A stretch of 64,000 nucleotides of DNA from Thalassia testudinum (GCA_037157565.1 JAZHRO010000036.1:140360501-140424500), one strand, 5' to 3'. Counted from the stretch's first letter, positions 1-11,004 are shown. Notes: generated by a model from the sequence alone, not told the origin. Program-made: numbers and translations.

Positions 1-2198
1 TCTTCTTCTTCTTCTCTTCAGCCCTTCCGCAGTCCCTTCACCTGTGCCTGCACACTCAAAGTTCCAATCAGAGACGGCAAAACCTACTCTACCCTCCCCC
101 CCCCCGCGTTTCTCTCTCACAGAAGCCGCTCTTAGGAAAGCTCTCCGAGAGCTGCCGGGTAGTCGGGTACAGGTCGCGCCCGGGTCCAGGCCCACCGGCG
201 TGCGTGGTTGGCAAGGAGTGCCAGACAAGTCGGGTCGGGTCGGCTGGATCCGCGTGATGAGCTCGCGGATGGGCCCGGTGAGACAGTGTGAGAGGGACCT
301 CACCCCGTGTGCTGAGGCGATAAGCCTCCAGCACGTTTTCAATTTGTAACGCTGCGCCGCTCCAGAGCCTTCCGAGGTGGGACTAAATGTCCCACCCCAA
401 TTTGGCGCCTGTGCGGAGGAACCAGCTGGTAACTGTGGCTTTACGCGAGGCCCTCGCCCCTGCTGCGAACCTGGGGCTCTTCGCGAAGACACCCCACGCA
501 ACCTGGGAGCCTGATCTGGGTGTAGCGAGGCTGCAGCTGCAGGCGGAGGCAGCTCCTTCTGCACAGCAATGGCGGCGGAGGACGGGTGACCTGTTCACAG
601 CAAAACGGCCTCTCGGCCTAATCAGAAGGTACCGGGAGCTTCGCCAGAGTGCGGCGAATCTCGTGCGGGTGGTGGCGAGGCGTGGGGCGGCGTGCAAGGG
701 CTGCCCTAGGTCGGACTGTGGGTCGGGAAGTGGGTGTGTTCGGTGGATTTGCAGAGGTCGGGTGGCGGGAATTGGAAGGGCGGAAATGGATCAGGGTGAG
801 GAGGCGGAGATTATGTGCAGGTCGGCGAGCCGTGCGGGGTGCTGGAGTGATGGGAGCGGGTCGCCGGAGTGTGGCCGGAGGTGGAGAAGGTGAGGGCGAT
901 TGGTCGGAATCGAGGGCGACAGTAAGGGTTTAAAGTGAGGAAAAGGAAGAGGGGAGAAAGGTGAGAAGTTATACCTACTTAACAGGACAAGGAGGGGCCG
1001 GAACAGGCGACAGTCGTATCGACTGTCGCCGGAGAAGAAGCTGCCCAGAGGAAGGAGCGACGGCGAGGAGAGGGCTGGAGAGGCGCGCGCTGGGTGCGGC
1101 GCGGCGCGGGAAGAGCAGGGGAAGGCAGCCCTGCTGCTGGTAGTGCGGCAGAACGACGAGGAGGAGGAGGGAAAAACCGTCGGAGCTGGAGGGCTTCCTG
1201 TCGGAGTGGGAAGAGAGTGAAAAGAGGGTGTTTCTCCGTCAGGACCGAGCTGGGAAGAACGGTGGAGTGACGGGGGTAGTTATAGGGGCCGAACCAGAGA
1301 GGAGGGCGGAGGGAGACGACGTGTCTCCCTCGCCGGAGGACACCGGAGGAAGGAGACCCATACCGTCCGTGCGTTCGCACGGCCGGTATGGTGGGTTGCA
1401 GCGACCAGGGGGGTGTTCCTGCGACGGCTGATGACGCAGGGCATCCCCATTTGACCTGGCAGGCCCTCCCCCTTCCTCTGCGCGGCGCCATGCTCCGCGC
1501 AGGGTCACCGGAGCATGGTGCTGGCAGGTTTTGCAGGGAGGACCTGAATGTAAAGAACGAAGAAGAGTTAGGGGCCAAAATGCGAGGGTTCAAAAGTTGA
1601 GGCGCAAAAAGTAAATAGATGAGGACCAAAATGTAAAGTTGGTCAAGAAGGTTTCTTCTTAGGCTCAAGTTTTTGTACGTGACTAATTAGGACCTAAGGA
1701 TTCTGATGGTGAATTTTATTTATAGATAAAACCTTGTTTGACCAGTCAATTTACGTAAAAACCCAAATTAAGTTATTAATTGGGCATGGTTCTCAATGTA
1801 GGTCAAAATGGGTTCCGATGGGCCAAATTGAAGGTTCTAAACCCTAGAGATTATTTTTCTATGAATTTTAGAGGGTTTATTCTATTTTTACTTTACCTCG
1901 AACCTCGTGAATTGAAGTGGGTTTGTTTTAAGGTTACAGATTATCATTTAGTTCCTTGGAATTGCTGTAGCCCTTATCAGATCATCCCACTTTCCTTCTT
2001 ATTCAGTTTGTTTGACCTATGTTTGGACCCTGTATGCAGATTATACTTGGTAAAATTGCATTTTTACCCCTTATGACTTGTTTTCTCCTTAAACTCAGAA
2101 TTCTCTGAGTTAAGCCTTTCCTTGAGTTATGCAGGAGCTTTTATCCTTTGTATTAGGTCAAAATGAGCTAGTTATGGCTCATGATGAGGTTCTCATCA
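1..2198 (+). repeat. Repeat X, copy 1 (truncated by window start)
   Basis: This stretch matches 32700-34918 over its whole length in the same order: pyrimidine-rich start, GC-rich block, then an AT-rich tail ending TTCTCATCA. It ends exactly where reading of a copia reverse transcriptase begins, so it is an insertion into that gene. The 5' end lies outside the window. The ORFs inside it (for example 387-893) are not preserved in frame in copy 2, so I do not call genes. The class is unknown: it has no protein domain and lacks a clear TG start, so it may be a solo LTR of an unusual element or a non-autonomous transposon. Confidence 0.75.
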
Positions 2199-3444
2199 CT
2201 AGCCTTTGCTGCTCATATGAAATTAAAACTTTTTCAGATAGATGTCAAAAGTGACTTCCTAAATGGATTCATCAAAGAGGAAGTCTATGTTAAATAGCCT
2301 CCAGGTTTTGAAAATGTTAAATATCCAGACTATGTATATAAACTAAACAAAGCATTATATGACTTAAAACAATCTCCACGAGCTTGGTACGACAATTTAA
2401 AATCCTATCTAATTGAAAATGAGTTTAAAATTGGTAAAATATATCCAACTTGATTTATAAAAAGAAAAGAACATAATCCCTTAATAATACAAATATATGT
2501 TGATGATATCATTTTCGGTGTTACTGATGATCTGTTATGCCAATAATTTGCAAAGGTAATAGAGGATCAGTTTGAAATGAGCATGATCGGAGAACTTCGG
2601 TTCTTTCTCGGACTTCAAATTGACCAGCTGTCCTCTGGAATCTTCATATCTCAAACCAAATACACCAAGGAGATCTTGAAGAAATTCTGTATGGACAAAG
2701 TGAAGGGTAAAGACACACCTATGGTAGCCTCTACACAATTAAAATCTGATGAAACAGGTAAATCTGTAGATCAGAAATTATATAAAAGTATGATAGGATC
2801 ATTATTATACTTGACTGCTAGTAGACCTGATATTCTCTTTTGCACTTGTTTGTGTACTCGCTTTCAAGTAAACCCTAAAGAAATACATTTAAATGTTGTT
2901 AAAAGAATACTTAGATATTTAAATAACACACAAGACTTAGGACTCTTCTATCCGAAGTCAAACACATTAGAATTATATTCCTTTTGTGATTATGATTATG
3001 TAGGTAGCTTTACAGACAGAAAGAGTACTAGTGAAATATGTCAATTTCTCGAAAATTTCCTAGTCTCTTAGTTCTCTAGAAAATAAAACACTGTTTCACT
3101 TTCAACAACCGAAGCAGAATATGTAGCTGCATCTTTGGCTTATTCACAACTATTGTGGATGAAACAAACCTTACAAGATTTTGGCCTATCTTACAAAAAC
3201 AATAAAATACTGTGTGACAACACTAGTGCCATTAACTTATCTAAGAATCCAGTACAACATTCTAAGATTAAACATATTGATGTTAAGCACCACTTTTTAA
3301 GAGATTGTCTTAAAAGGAGAGATTAACCTATAATTTGTTAAAACAGAAAATAAATTAGCTGATATCTTCACAAAACCATTACCAAAAGAAATATTCAACC
3401 TAATTTGTCATTCACTAGGTTTATCAAGACTAAAAGAACTTAAT
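2199..3444 (+). pseudogene. SIRE-type Ty1-copia pol fragment: reverse transcriptase and RNase H
   Basis: Reading starts inside the RT domain at the edge of repeat X. Visible landmarks are FLNGFIKEEVYV, the catalytic YVDDIIFG (about 2499-2522), the linker SMIGELRFFLGLQI, the RNase H motif TEAEYVAA (about 3110-3135), and the usual copia C-terminus LADIFTKPLP (about 3355-3385) shortly before the stop near 3444. At least three in-frame stops (for example 2294) and frame changes break it, so it is inactive. Gag, protease, integrase and the start of RT are missing from the window. I infer that it belongs to the same element as the env-like ORF at 13.8-14.88 kb and the 3' LTR at 37333-38321. Confidence 0.9.
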
Positions 3445-3529
3445 TGATATGCTTGATCGATCTATTTTGCACTGTTGATCGATCAATTTCTTAAAATTGA
3501 TCGACCAAAACGTTTTGATCGATCAAAGT
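3445..3529 (+). repeat. TTGATCGATCAA-rich 3' region of the copia element
   Basis: Just after the pol stop there are several copies of TTGATCGATCAA or TTGATCGACCAA. The same motif is repeated at 37530-37760 inside the copia 3' LTR. This supports both pieces being parts of one element now split by about 34 kb of later insertions. Confidence 0.6.
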
Positions 3530-3985
3530 CTGATGTAGACACATTCATTTAGGTTAAAATGCCTATTTATGAGTGTCCCTAGGCTTAGATATGCATTCCA
3601 TGTTATAAATATTGTATAGTATACATCATTCTACATTTAGAGTCATTTGTGTATATACTAGGTTAATTGCATCCTTTTATGACCAGGAGAGTATGAGATT
3701 TAATTCAGGGTGTTGGATTGACGATTTGATTGTATGGATCTGATTAGGACGACGATTGAAGTCCAACGCCTACAAAATTGTCTAAATCAGAATCTAGTAG
3801 CACTGTATGCAGTCTAAAGAAGATCAATGGCCAGGGGGCAATGCCACATCCTTACGGTCTTCGGATGAAAAATCCGACCGTATGGATGGATTCGGAGCGA
3901 CAATCTCAATTCGGCAATGCGGAAATCATCTTGATCCGAGTACCGTGGCATCCTTTGCAAGTGAAAGAAGATGGACGGCCCAAAT

Positions 3986-5726
3986 TGTAAGTTCCCTACT
4001 AGGAGGGGTGACGTAATAATATGCGGAAATAAAATATAAAGCAATCTCACAAAAATCAATCGCACAATGTACACAGGTATTTTTAGGTGGAAACCCAAAC
4101 CGGGTGAAAACCACCACCTAACCCTCTCGAGTTAGGATTTTCCGATCAACCTTGTTGATCAAATCCACTAACTGAATCACTTTAAACGAGGGTGATTCAT
4201 CCTCAATACAACCACGCTACAAGTACGAGGGTAGCGTTCCTCAACCCCTTCTCTCCACGAGAAGGATTTTGTCCCACGAAGGAGACGGGAATTCGCAAAG
4301 CGAATACCCAACCAAAATACAAAGATAAAATAAAACAACAGTCCTATAGAGCCAACAAAATTAAACCTAGCTTCTATAGGAAATAGGAAACTCCCCTTTG
4401 CAAGGAGTGCGTCGACGATGACGCGGTGCGTGTGCCACGCGATGGCGCTACGTCGCTCTCGTTATCAACGCCGGGAGAGCGGGTGCGCAACGGTTGAATG
4501 CTCTCAAGAAAATAGAGCTTGAGCTTGGAGAGCAAGAGAGTCTTTTCTTTGGACACAAAAGGTTTGAAAGTGTATTGCAAGGTGTGTGTCTTAGTGTGTA
4601 TATGTGTGTTTTTCTAAGTGTGTCTCTTAGTGTGTTTGTGTTGCAAAGGTTCCCCTCTATTTATAGAGGCCTTAGGAAGGCTTTGGAAGGCTTAGAAAGG
4701 GTTCTATAGCCGTTGGGAACAAAGTCCAAGAGAATCAGGCCGAAATCAGGACAATGATTACATTTGACAGGGTCATCAGACGTCTAATTATGTCATCAGA
4801 CGTCTGGAAGGCCACTTTAAGACGTCTGATTTCAAGGTCAGATGTCTGATTCTATGCGGGTTTCTCCCTGACTTGAATCAGATCTAAACAGGGTTTTTGT
4901 GCAAGTCCATCAGACGACATATAGGACGTCTGGCACTATGTCTGGACGTCTGGAAACCTACTTTTACTGTGGGAATTGATTTCCAAACGTTGCAACGGCT
5001 AGAAAATCTCTGAGAAGAGATTTTGGGTCAGCCGAGGCAAAACAGTCATTTATCAGACGTCTGGAAAGGCCTAAGGACGTCTGATAAGGCTCTAACGGTC
5101 ATATTCTTGAGTGTCTGCTAAGCCAGCCAACGGTCCACTAATTGGACGTCTGGCAAATCCATCAGACGTCTTCTAAGACGTCTGGTATAAGGTCTGGACG
5201 TCTGATTTCATCAGACAGAACTAACTATGTCCAGCCTAACAGTTATCAGACGTCTGAAACAACAGTCAGACGTCTTAAAATACTTTATCAGACGTCTGAT
5301 TTTGGGATTAGACGTCTGGAAATGCTGTTTGAGCCCTATATTGGTTTTCTAAGTATTCTACAGAAAACCTAAGTATCCTAGGGTTGTGCAAGTGTTCCTA
5401 GGACTACTTTTAGGGTACTTTGAGGCTCTTTAACATAATGTTCTAAGGAAAATAAAGTGCAAGAAAGATAAAGATAAAAGTACATGAAAGGATTAAAAAG
5501 AATCTATCCTATTCTTCTTGTCTTCTATCTTCAATCTGTCGCTCCACGCGAACCTCCTCTGTTTTTCGTCAAACTCCTCCAATCCGTCCTGGATGCGAGC
5601 TTGAACTCCGTCTAAACACGTCCACATTTGCAATTGACCTGAAATCTAGGACTCAAATTGCAAATGTTAAATAACACGTGTTTTGTTATCATCAAAACAA
5701 ATGATCGTAGTGCTCTAGCACCAACA
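3986..5726 (-). mobile_element. Solo LTR of the GACGTCTG-rich copia family, inverted
   Basis: The 1741-bp element starts TGTAAG and ends CCAACA. It is flanked by the 5-bp TSD CAAAT at 3981-3985 and 5727-5731. Its reverse complement matches the LTR of the complete element at 5836-7105 at both ends and through most of its length. It is longer because it carries about 15 copies of GACGTC-type motifs (4764-5320) against about 8 there. No internal retroelement sequence is present, so it is a product of LTR-LTR recombination. Confidence 0.93.
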
Positions 5727-5835
5727 CAAATGACACCACGTGGTGTCATCTAGGCCACCCAACACCGGCCAGCAGTCTACCGAATGCTTCCTCTTCATCC
5801 GCGTCATCACATTCCCAGTTGTTGGACCTTGATCC

Positions 5836-7105
5836 TGTTGGTGCTAGAGCACCACGATCATTTGTTTTGATGATAACAAAACACGTGTTATTTAACATTT
5901 GCAATTTGAGTCCTAGATTTCAGGTCAATTGCAAATGAAGACGTGTTTAGACGGAGTTCGAGCTCGCATCCAGGACGGATTGGAGGAGCTTGACGGAAAA
6001 CAGAGGAGGTTCGCGTGGAGCGACAGATTGAAGATAGAAGACAAGAAGAATAGGATAGATTCTTTTTAATCCTTTCTTGTATCTCTTGTCTTTATTTTCT
6101 TGCTCTTTTTATTTTCCTTAGAATATTATGTTAAAGAGCCTCAAAGAACCCTAACAGTAGTCCTAGGAACACCGGCACAACCCTAGGATACTTAGGTTTT
6201 CTGTAGAACACTTAGAAAACCAATATAGGGTTAAAACAGACTTTCCAGACGTCTAATTCACAAATCAGACGTCTGATAAAGTATTTTAAGACGTCTGACT
6301 GTTGTTTCAGACGTCTGATAACTGTTAGGATGGACATAGTTAGTTCTGTCTGATGAATTCAGACGTCCAGACCTTATACCAGACGTCTTAGGAGACGTCT
6401 GATGACTTTGCCAGACGTCCAGTTAGTGGACCGTTGGCTGGCTTAGAAATACACAAGATATACACCAAAAAAAACACACAAGAAACACTTTGCAATACAC
6501 TAAGATCAAGTATTTCCACTCTCTTGTGTCCAAGAAGCACTTGCTCTCTAAGCTCAAGCTCCATCATCTTGAGAGCATCATTCCCGTTGCGCACCCGCTC
6601 TCCCGGCGTTGATAACGAGAGCGACGTAGCGCCATCGCGTGGCACACGCACCGCGTCATCGTCGACGCACTCCTTGCAAAGGGGAGTTTCCTATTTCCTA
6701 TAGAAGCTAGGTTTAATTTTGTTGGCTCTATAGGACTGTTGTTTTATTTTATCTTTGTATTTTGGTTGGGTATTCGCTTTGCGAATTCCCGTCTCCTTCG
6801 TGGGACAAAATCCTTCTCGTGGAGAGAAGGGGTTGAGGAACGCTACCCTCGTACTTGTAGCGTGGTTGTATTGAGGTTGAATCACCCTCGTTCAAAGTGA
6901 TTCAGTTAGTGGATTTGATCAACTAGGTTGATCGGAAAATCCTAACTCGAGAGGGTTAGGTGGTGGTTTTCACCCGGTTTGGGTTTCCACCTAAAAATAC
7001 CTGTGGACATTTTGTGATTGCTTATTTTTTGTGAGATTGCTTTTTATATTTTATTTCCGCAATTATTTTTACGTCACCCCTCCTGGTAGAAGGGACGAAC
7101 CTTCA
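5836..7105 (+). repeat. 5' LTR of the complete copia element
   Basis: It starts TGTTGGTGCTAGAGCACC, containing a GGTGCTAGAGCACC palindrome, and ends CTTCA directly before the PBS. The GACGTCTG cluster is at 6245-6420. ORFs in this LTR (also at 9184-9499) are duplicated only because the LTR is; they are not genes. Confidence 0.96.
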
Positions 7106-7107
7106 AT

Positions 7108-7119
7108 TGGTATCAGAGC
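7108..7119 (+). promoter_or_regulatory. Primer-binding site, initiator-Met tRNA type
   Basis: TGGTATCAGAGC lies two bases after the 5' LTR. This is the standard minus-strand primer site of plant copia elements, complementary to the 3' end of initiator methionine tRNA. Confidence 0.93.
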
Positions 7120-7160
7120 AGGTTTTCCGCCGACAGGAGTAACATCCGCGGAAAGATCAC

Positions 7161-8303
7161 ATGGAGGGAAGCTGTTCCACAAGCAGGATTTCCGAGGGGC
7201 AGTCCACAACCCGTCCGCCGTTCTTCGACGGGAGTAACTACCCCTACTGGAAGCTGCGGATGAAGACGTGGCTTCAAGCCACGGACTTCGCTCTATGGGG
7301 ATGTTGCGAAACCCCATACGAGATCCCGAAGCGACCCCAAGGAGGCTACTCGCAGCTGCAGATTCAAGATCTCTCACTCAACGCAAAGGCAATGAATGCC
7401 TTGTATTGCGCGTTGAGTCCGGAAGAGTTCGAGAAAATCCAAGAGTGCACCACCGCCCACGAGATATGGAGGAGGTTGGAAGGCACTCATGAGGATTCCA
7501 GCTCGGAGGAAGAAGAAGAAGAAAAAGAAGAAGAAACCACTTGCTTTGGTTTCATGGCAATCGGAGAAAGCGACATCGACAGCGAAAGCGACTCCGACAA
7601 TGAGGTAAACCTGGATTTACAAGAAGCCTTTAATGAACTTTTTGAGATTAGTAAATCACTTAGGGTAGAAAATAAAAGCATTAAAAAGAACCTTAGTTTT
7701 CTTAGAAATGAAAATGATAGGTTAGAAAAACAACTCAAGGATATAGAGACTAGTCCTAAGGATAATAACCTGTTATTAGAAAATCAAGACCTCATCAATG
7801 AAAATAATAAATTGATTGAGGAAAATAATAGTCTAAAGTTAGAAATTTTTGATTTAAAGACTAAGATGCAAATTATAGAAAGAGAAATTGCATGTCTTAG
7901 GGAAAATTCTAACAAATTAATCAACAAAGTAGATAAGTTTTTTAGCCCTAAGGTTGAGAAAGGATCTCCATCAAGGAGACCTTCTAACAAATCCGGATCC
8001 AAGCTCACTTGGATACCGAAGAAAAAATTAGAATCTTGTTTTGTAGGGTTCAGGGATGACTACAACATAAAGGACTGGACCTACAAGCTCAAGGCTGGTC
8101 AACTTAAGTTGGGAGAACCAATGAGTAGACCAAGGAGGAGAAGAAGAAGACCGACGAGACGGCGAACAAACGACGGACCCGCCGCACGTCGACCACCAGA
8201 TTGGAGACCGGCGCCGATGCCCGGGCCTCCAAGCTATGGATGGGAGCCCCATCCGATGTGGCATCCACCACCACCATTCGGGCCATTTTATTGGCCATGG
8301 TAG
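7161..8303 (+). CDS. Gag-derived protein of the non-autonomous copia element (380 aa)
   Basis: An intact ORF inside the young copia element, beginning 42 bases after the PBS. Residues about 20-110 are a copia gag N-terminus (FFDGSNYPYWKLRM, ALSPEEFEKI, EIWRRLEGTHE). The sequence then jumps straight into an acidic Ser/Glu run (113-130), followed by an Asp/Asn/Glu-rich coiled coil (about 145-255). The rest of the gag UBN2-like domain and the CCHC zinc knuckle seen in full-length copia gags are missing, so an internal deletion fused the two parts in frame. The C-terminus has an arginine cluster (about residues 324-335) and a Pro/Trp-rich tail. It may bind element RNA or assemble with Gag from complete relatives; this is inference. 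The first ATG of the frame was taken as the start. Confidence 0.85.
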   Translation: MEGSCSTSRISEGQSTTRPPFFDGSNYPYWKLRMKTWLQATDFALWGCCETPYEIPKRPQGGYSQLQIQDLSLNAKAMNALYCALSPEEFEKIQECTTAHEIWRRLEGTHEDSSSEEEEEEKEEETTCFGFMAIGESDIDSESDSDNEVNLDLQEAFNELFEISKSLRVENKSIKKNLSFLRNENDRLEKQLKDIETSPKDNNLLLENQDLINENNKLIEENNSLKLEIFDLKTKMQIIEREIACLRENSNKLINKVDKFFSPKVEKGSPSRRPSNKSGSKLTWIPKKKLESCFVGFRDDYNIKDWTYKLKAGQLKLGEPMSRPRRRRRRPTRRRTNDGPAARRPPDWRPAPMPGPPSYGWEPHPMWHPPPPFGPFYWPW

Positions 8304-8350
8304 GTGAGGTAAAAATTCTTAACCCTATCTTATTATCATAAGCATTTAGA

Positions 8351-8630
8351 TAGGGGGAGTTAAAAAATGATGAGCTAATTGTCAATTTTTAAGGGGGAGA
8401 TGTAAGGTAGCTAAATTTCCTTTAGAAAGGGGGAGAAAAATAATAGCTATCGCATTGTTACAAAAAGGGGGAGGATATTACCTTTGTTAAAAGAAACTCA
8501 TAGAAGAGCATGTTTTAAGGGGGAGTTATAGGAAATGTAAAATCAATTAAACCTTTTTGATAATGTCAAAAAGGGGGAGGATTTTTATGCATTATTATTT
8601 ACGGTTTTGTCATCATCAAAAAGGGGGAGA
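8351..8630 (+). promoter_or_regulatory. Cluster of seven polypurine-tract-like motifs
   Basis: AAGGGGGAG-type purine runs occur at about 8351, 8391, 8426, 8463, 8518, 8569 and 8618. The last, AAAAAGGGGGAGAT, sits directly before the 3' LTR and is the functional plus-strand primer site. The others lie in the non-coding space after the gag-like ORF. A similar but shorter set occurs at 37205-37331 before the other copia LTR. Confidence 0.85.
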
Positions 8631-8631
8631 T

Positions 8632-9901
8632 TGTTGGTGCTAGAGCACCACGATCATTTGTTTTGATGATAACAAAACACGTGTTATTTAACATTTGCAA
8701 TTTGAGTCCTAGATTTCAGGTCAATTGCAAATGAAGACGTGTTTAGACGGAGTTCGAGCTCGCATCCAGGACGGATTGGAGGAGCTTGACGGAAAACAGA
8801 GGAGGTTCGCGTGGAGCGACAGATTGAAGATAGAAGACAAGAAGAATAGGATAGATTCTTTTTAATCCTTTCTTGTATCTCTTGTCTTTATTTTCTTGCT
8901 CTTTTTATTTTCCTTAGAATATTATGTTAAAGAGCCTCAAAGAACCCTAACAGTAGTCCTAGGAACACCGGCACAACCCTAGGATACTTAGGTTTTCTGT
9001 AGAACACTTAGAAAACCAATATAGGGTTAAAACAGACTTTCCAGACGTCTAATTCACAAATCAGACGTCTGATAAAGTATTTTAAGACGTCTGACTGTTG
9101 TTTCAGACGTCTGATAACTGTTAGGATGGACATAGTTAGTTCTGTCTGATGAATTCAGACGTCCAGACCTTATACCAGACGTCTTAGGAGACGTCTGATG
9201 ACTTTGCCAGACGTCCAGTTAGTGGACCGTTGGCTGGCTTAGAAATACACAAGATATACACCAAAAAAAAAACACAAGAAACACTTTGCAATACACTAAG
9301 ATCAAGTATTTCCACTCTCTTGTGTCCAAGAAGCACTTGCTCTCTAAGCTCAAGCTCCATCATCTTGAGAGCATCATTCCCGTTGCGCACCCGCTCTCCC
9401 GGCGTTGATAACGAGAGCGACGTAGCGCCATCGCGTGGCACACGCACCGCGTCATCGTCGACGCACTCCTTGCAAAGGGGAGTTTCCTATTTCCTATAGA
9501 AGCTAGGTTTAATTTTGTTGGCTCTATAGGACTATTGTTTTATTTTATCTTTGTATTTTGGTTGGGTATTCGCTTTGCGAATTCCCGTCTCCTTCGTGGG
9601 ACAAAATCCTTCTCGTGGAGAGAAGGGGTTGAGGAACGCTACCCTCGTACTTGTAGCGTGGTTGTATTGAGGTTGAATCACCCTCGTTCAAAGTGATTCA
9701 GTTAGTGGATTTGATCAACTAGGTTGATCGGAAAATCCTAACTCGAGAGGGTTAGGTGGTGGTTTTCACCCGGTTTGGGTTTCCACCTAAAAATACCTGT
9801 GGACATTTTGTGATTGCTTATTTTTTGTGAGATTGCTTTTTATATTTTATTTCCGCAATTATTTTTACGTCACCCCTCCTGGTAGAAGGGACGAACCTTC
9901 A
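8632..9901 (+). repeat. 3' LTR of the complete copia element
   Basis: 1270 bp, the same length as the 5' LTR and apparently differing at only two bases. It begins TGTTGGTG after the polypurine tract, ends CTTCA, and is followed by the GATCC target duplication. Confidence 0.96.
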
Positions 9902-11004
9902 GATCCAACGGCTGAGAAGCCGTTTCCATCGCACACCCTTGGCTCCTCCTCGGGACAAACTCGTGGGCTTGGTGCATTGGTCTTCAGGCGTGTTCCCAAA
10001 GGTTCGAAATCGCAAAGCCTCCCCCCCCGGCAATCCTCAAATTGGATGCACGCAGCGTGACAAGGGCACACCAACCCACGCACCCGCACTGCACCGCAGA
10101 CGTAGTGCAAGCGCCAGCACGTGCACGCATGCGACACAGCCACATGATGGGTACACGAGCATAGCTGCAAGCGAGAGTGAGTTGGCATGGATCTTCAGCG
10201 ACAGATGGGTAGATCTTTAGCGACGTTTACAGACATCACTAATTACCCATGTGTGACCAAGACCCTCATCCTCCACTATAATAGGACCCATACCCCTCCA
10301 TCCATAATCATCCCTTCCGATGCTCTCCTCACATACTCTATAGCTCAAGACACACTTTGAGCTTGTGTCCCAAGCCCTTGGGGTGCTCCACTAAAGTAAA
10401 GAAAAATTATTTTCCACCCTTTCATCGCCAATCGCAGTGCTCTCATCGGTCATCTTCTCAACCCCCTTCCGGGAAGCGAATCATGTCGCAACGCCATCCG
10501 TCCTCCCTTCATCTTCCGACATCGTTCTATTGCCTCCAACTCCTCAACATCTTCGTCCGGGCCACATCAACGTAGCTTTGTCCTCCGAGCAGTCGACAAA
10601 GAGGATTTCTCTCACCCCCCTTTCCCTTTTACTGCTTTCATAGTGTAGAAGTATTTGTAAGAAACATTTGTCAAGCATTTATCTAGAAGTAGTTTTGATT
10701 CTCTCTCTTCCTACATACTTAACAAGTAGAATAGTTCTTTCCTGCATTTTAGAATAGCTTAGTATAGAAAATATTCCTGCTTGTTCCCACACTATCATAA
10801 AACATCAAAAAAATAGCAAATACAAAATACCAAATGAAACAAAGCGAAACGCGGATTTCAAAGAAACAAACGTCGCCTCCCTGTGTTCGACTTGAGACTC
10901 CCTTGGAGTTTCGACATAAATTTTATTTGATAGCGAGTTTTGCAACTATGACAATGGGTTTCTTAAAACCTTAACTTTTCTTCTCGAAAACCCGCTCATC
11001 ATTT

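Larger units (their letters stand above)
5836..9901 (+). mobile_element. Complete young non-autonomous copia retrotransposon
   Basis: This 4066-bp element has two 1270-bp LTRs, an initiator-Met-type PBS, a polypurine tract and a perfect TSD GATCC (5831-5835, 9902-9906). The internal 1.5 kb holds only a gag-derived ORF; protease, integrase, RT and RNase H are absent. The LTRs look nearly identical: I found two substitutions by eye (near 6474/9270 and 6739/9535). It is the most recent large insertion in the window and must have been mobilised by proteins supplied from elsewhere. Confidence 0.96.
3530..11001 (+). mobile_element. Athila #1 5' LTR, split by two copia insertions
   Basis: LTR sequence is present at about 3530-3985, 5732-5835 and 9907-11001. 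Removing the two copia insertions and one TSD copy each leaves about 1.65 kb, close to the 1676-bp LTR of Athila #2. The left piece matches the Athila #2 LTR (for example GACGACG and AGTCCAA blocks at 3745-3765 and GATGGACGGCC at 3970). A TATA-like box lies at 10277-10283. The LTR ends CA at 11001, three bases before the PBS. The exact 5' boundary is approximate. Confidence 0.75.

Noticed and set aside
387..893. 168-codon ORF in repeat X
   Set aside because: The matching stretch of copy 2 (33097-33510) has frame changes and stops, so the protein is not conserved; GC-rich sequence gives long chance ORFs.
979..1668. 229-codon minus-strand ORF
   Set aside because: Pro/Ser/Arg-rich low-complexity reading of GC-rich repeat DNA; frames on the same region of copy 2 differ.
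4764..5320. Possible CRISPR-like or satellite array of GACGTCTG
   Set aside because: Plant nuclear DNA; units are only 8-10 bases, unevenly spaced, and inside an LTR with defined ends and TSD.
6388..6703. Paired ORFs (also at 9184-9499) with similar proteins at 4192-4580
   Set aside because: They recur only because the copia LTR is repeated; no domain, both strands open, so not genes.
7784..8264. Minus-strand ORFs within the gag-like gene
   Set aside because: Shadows of the plus-strand 380-codon frame.
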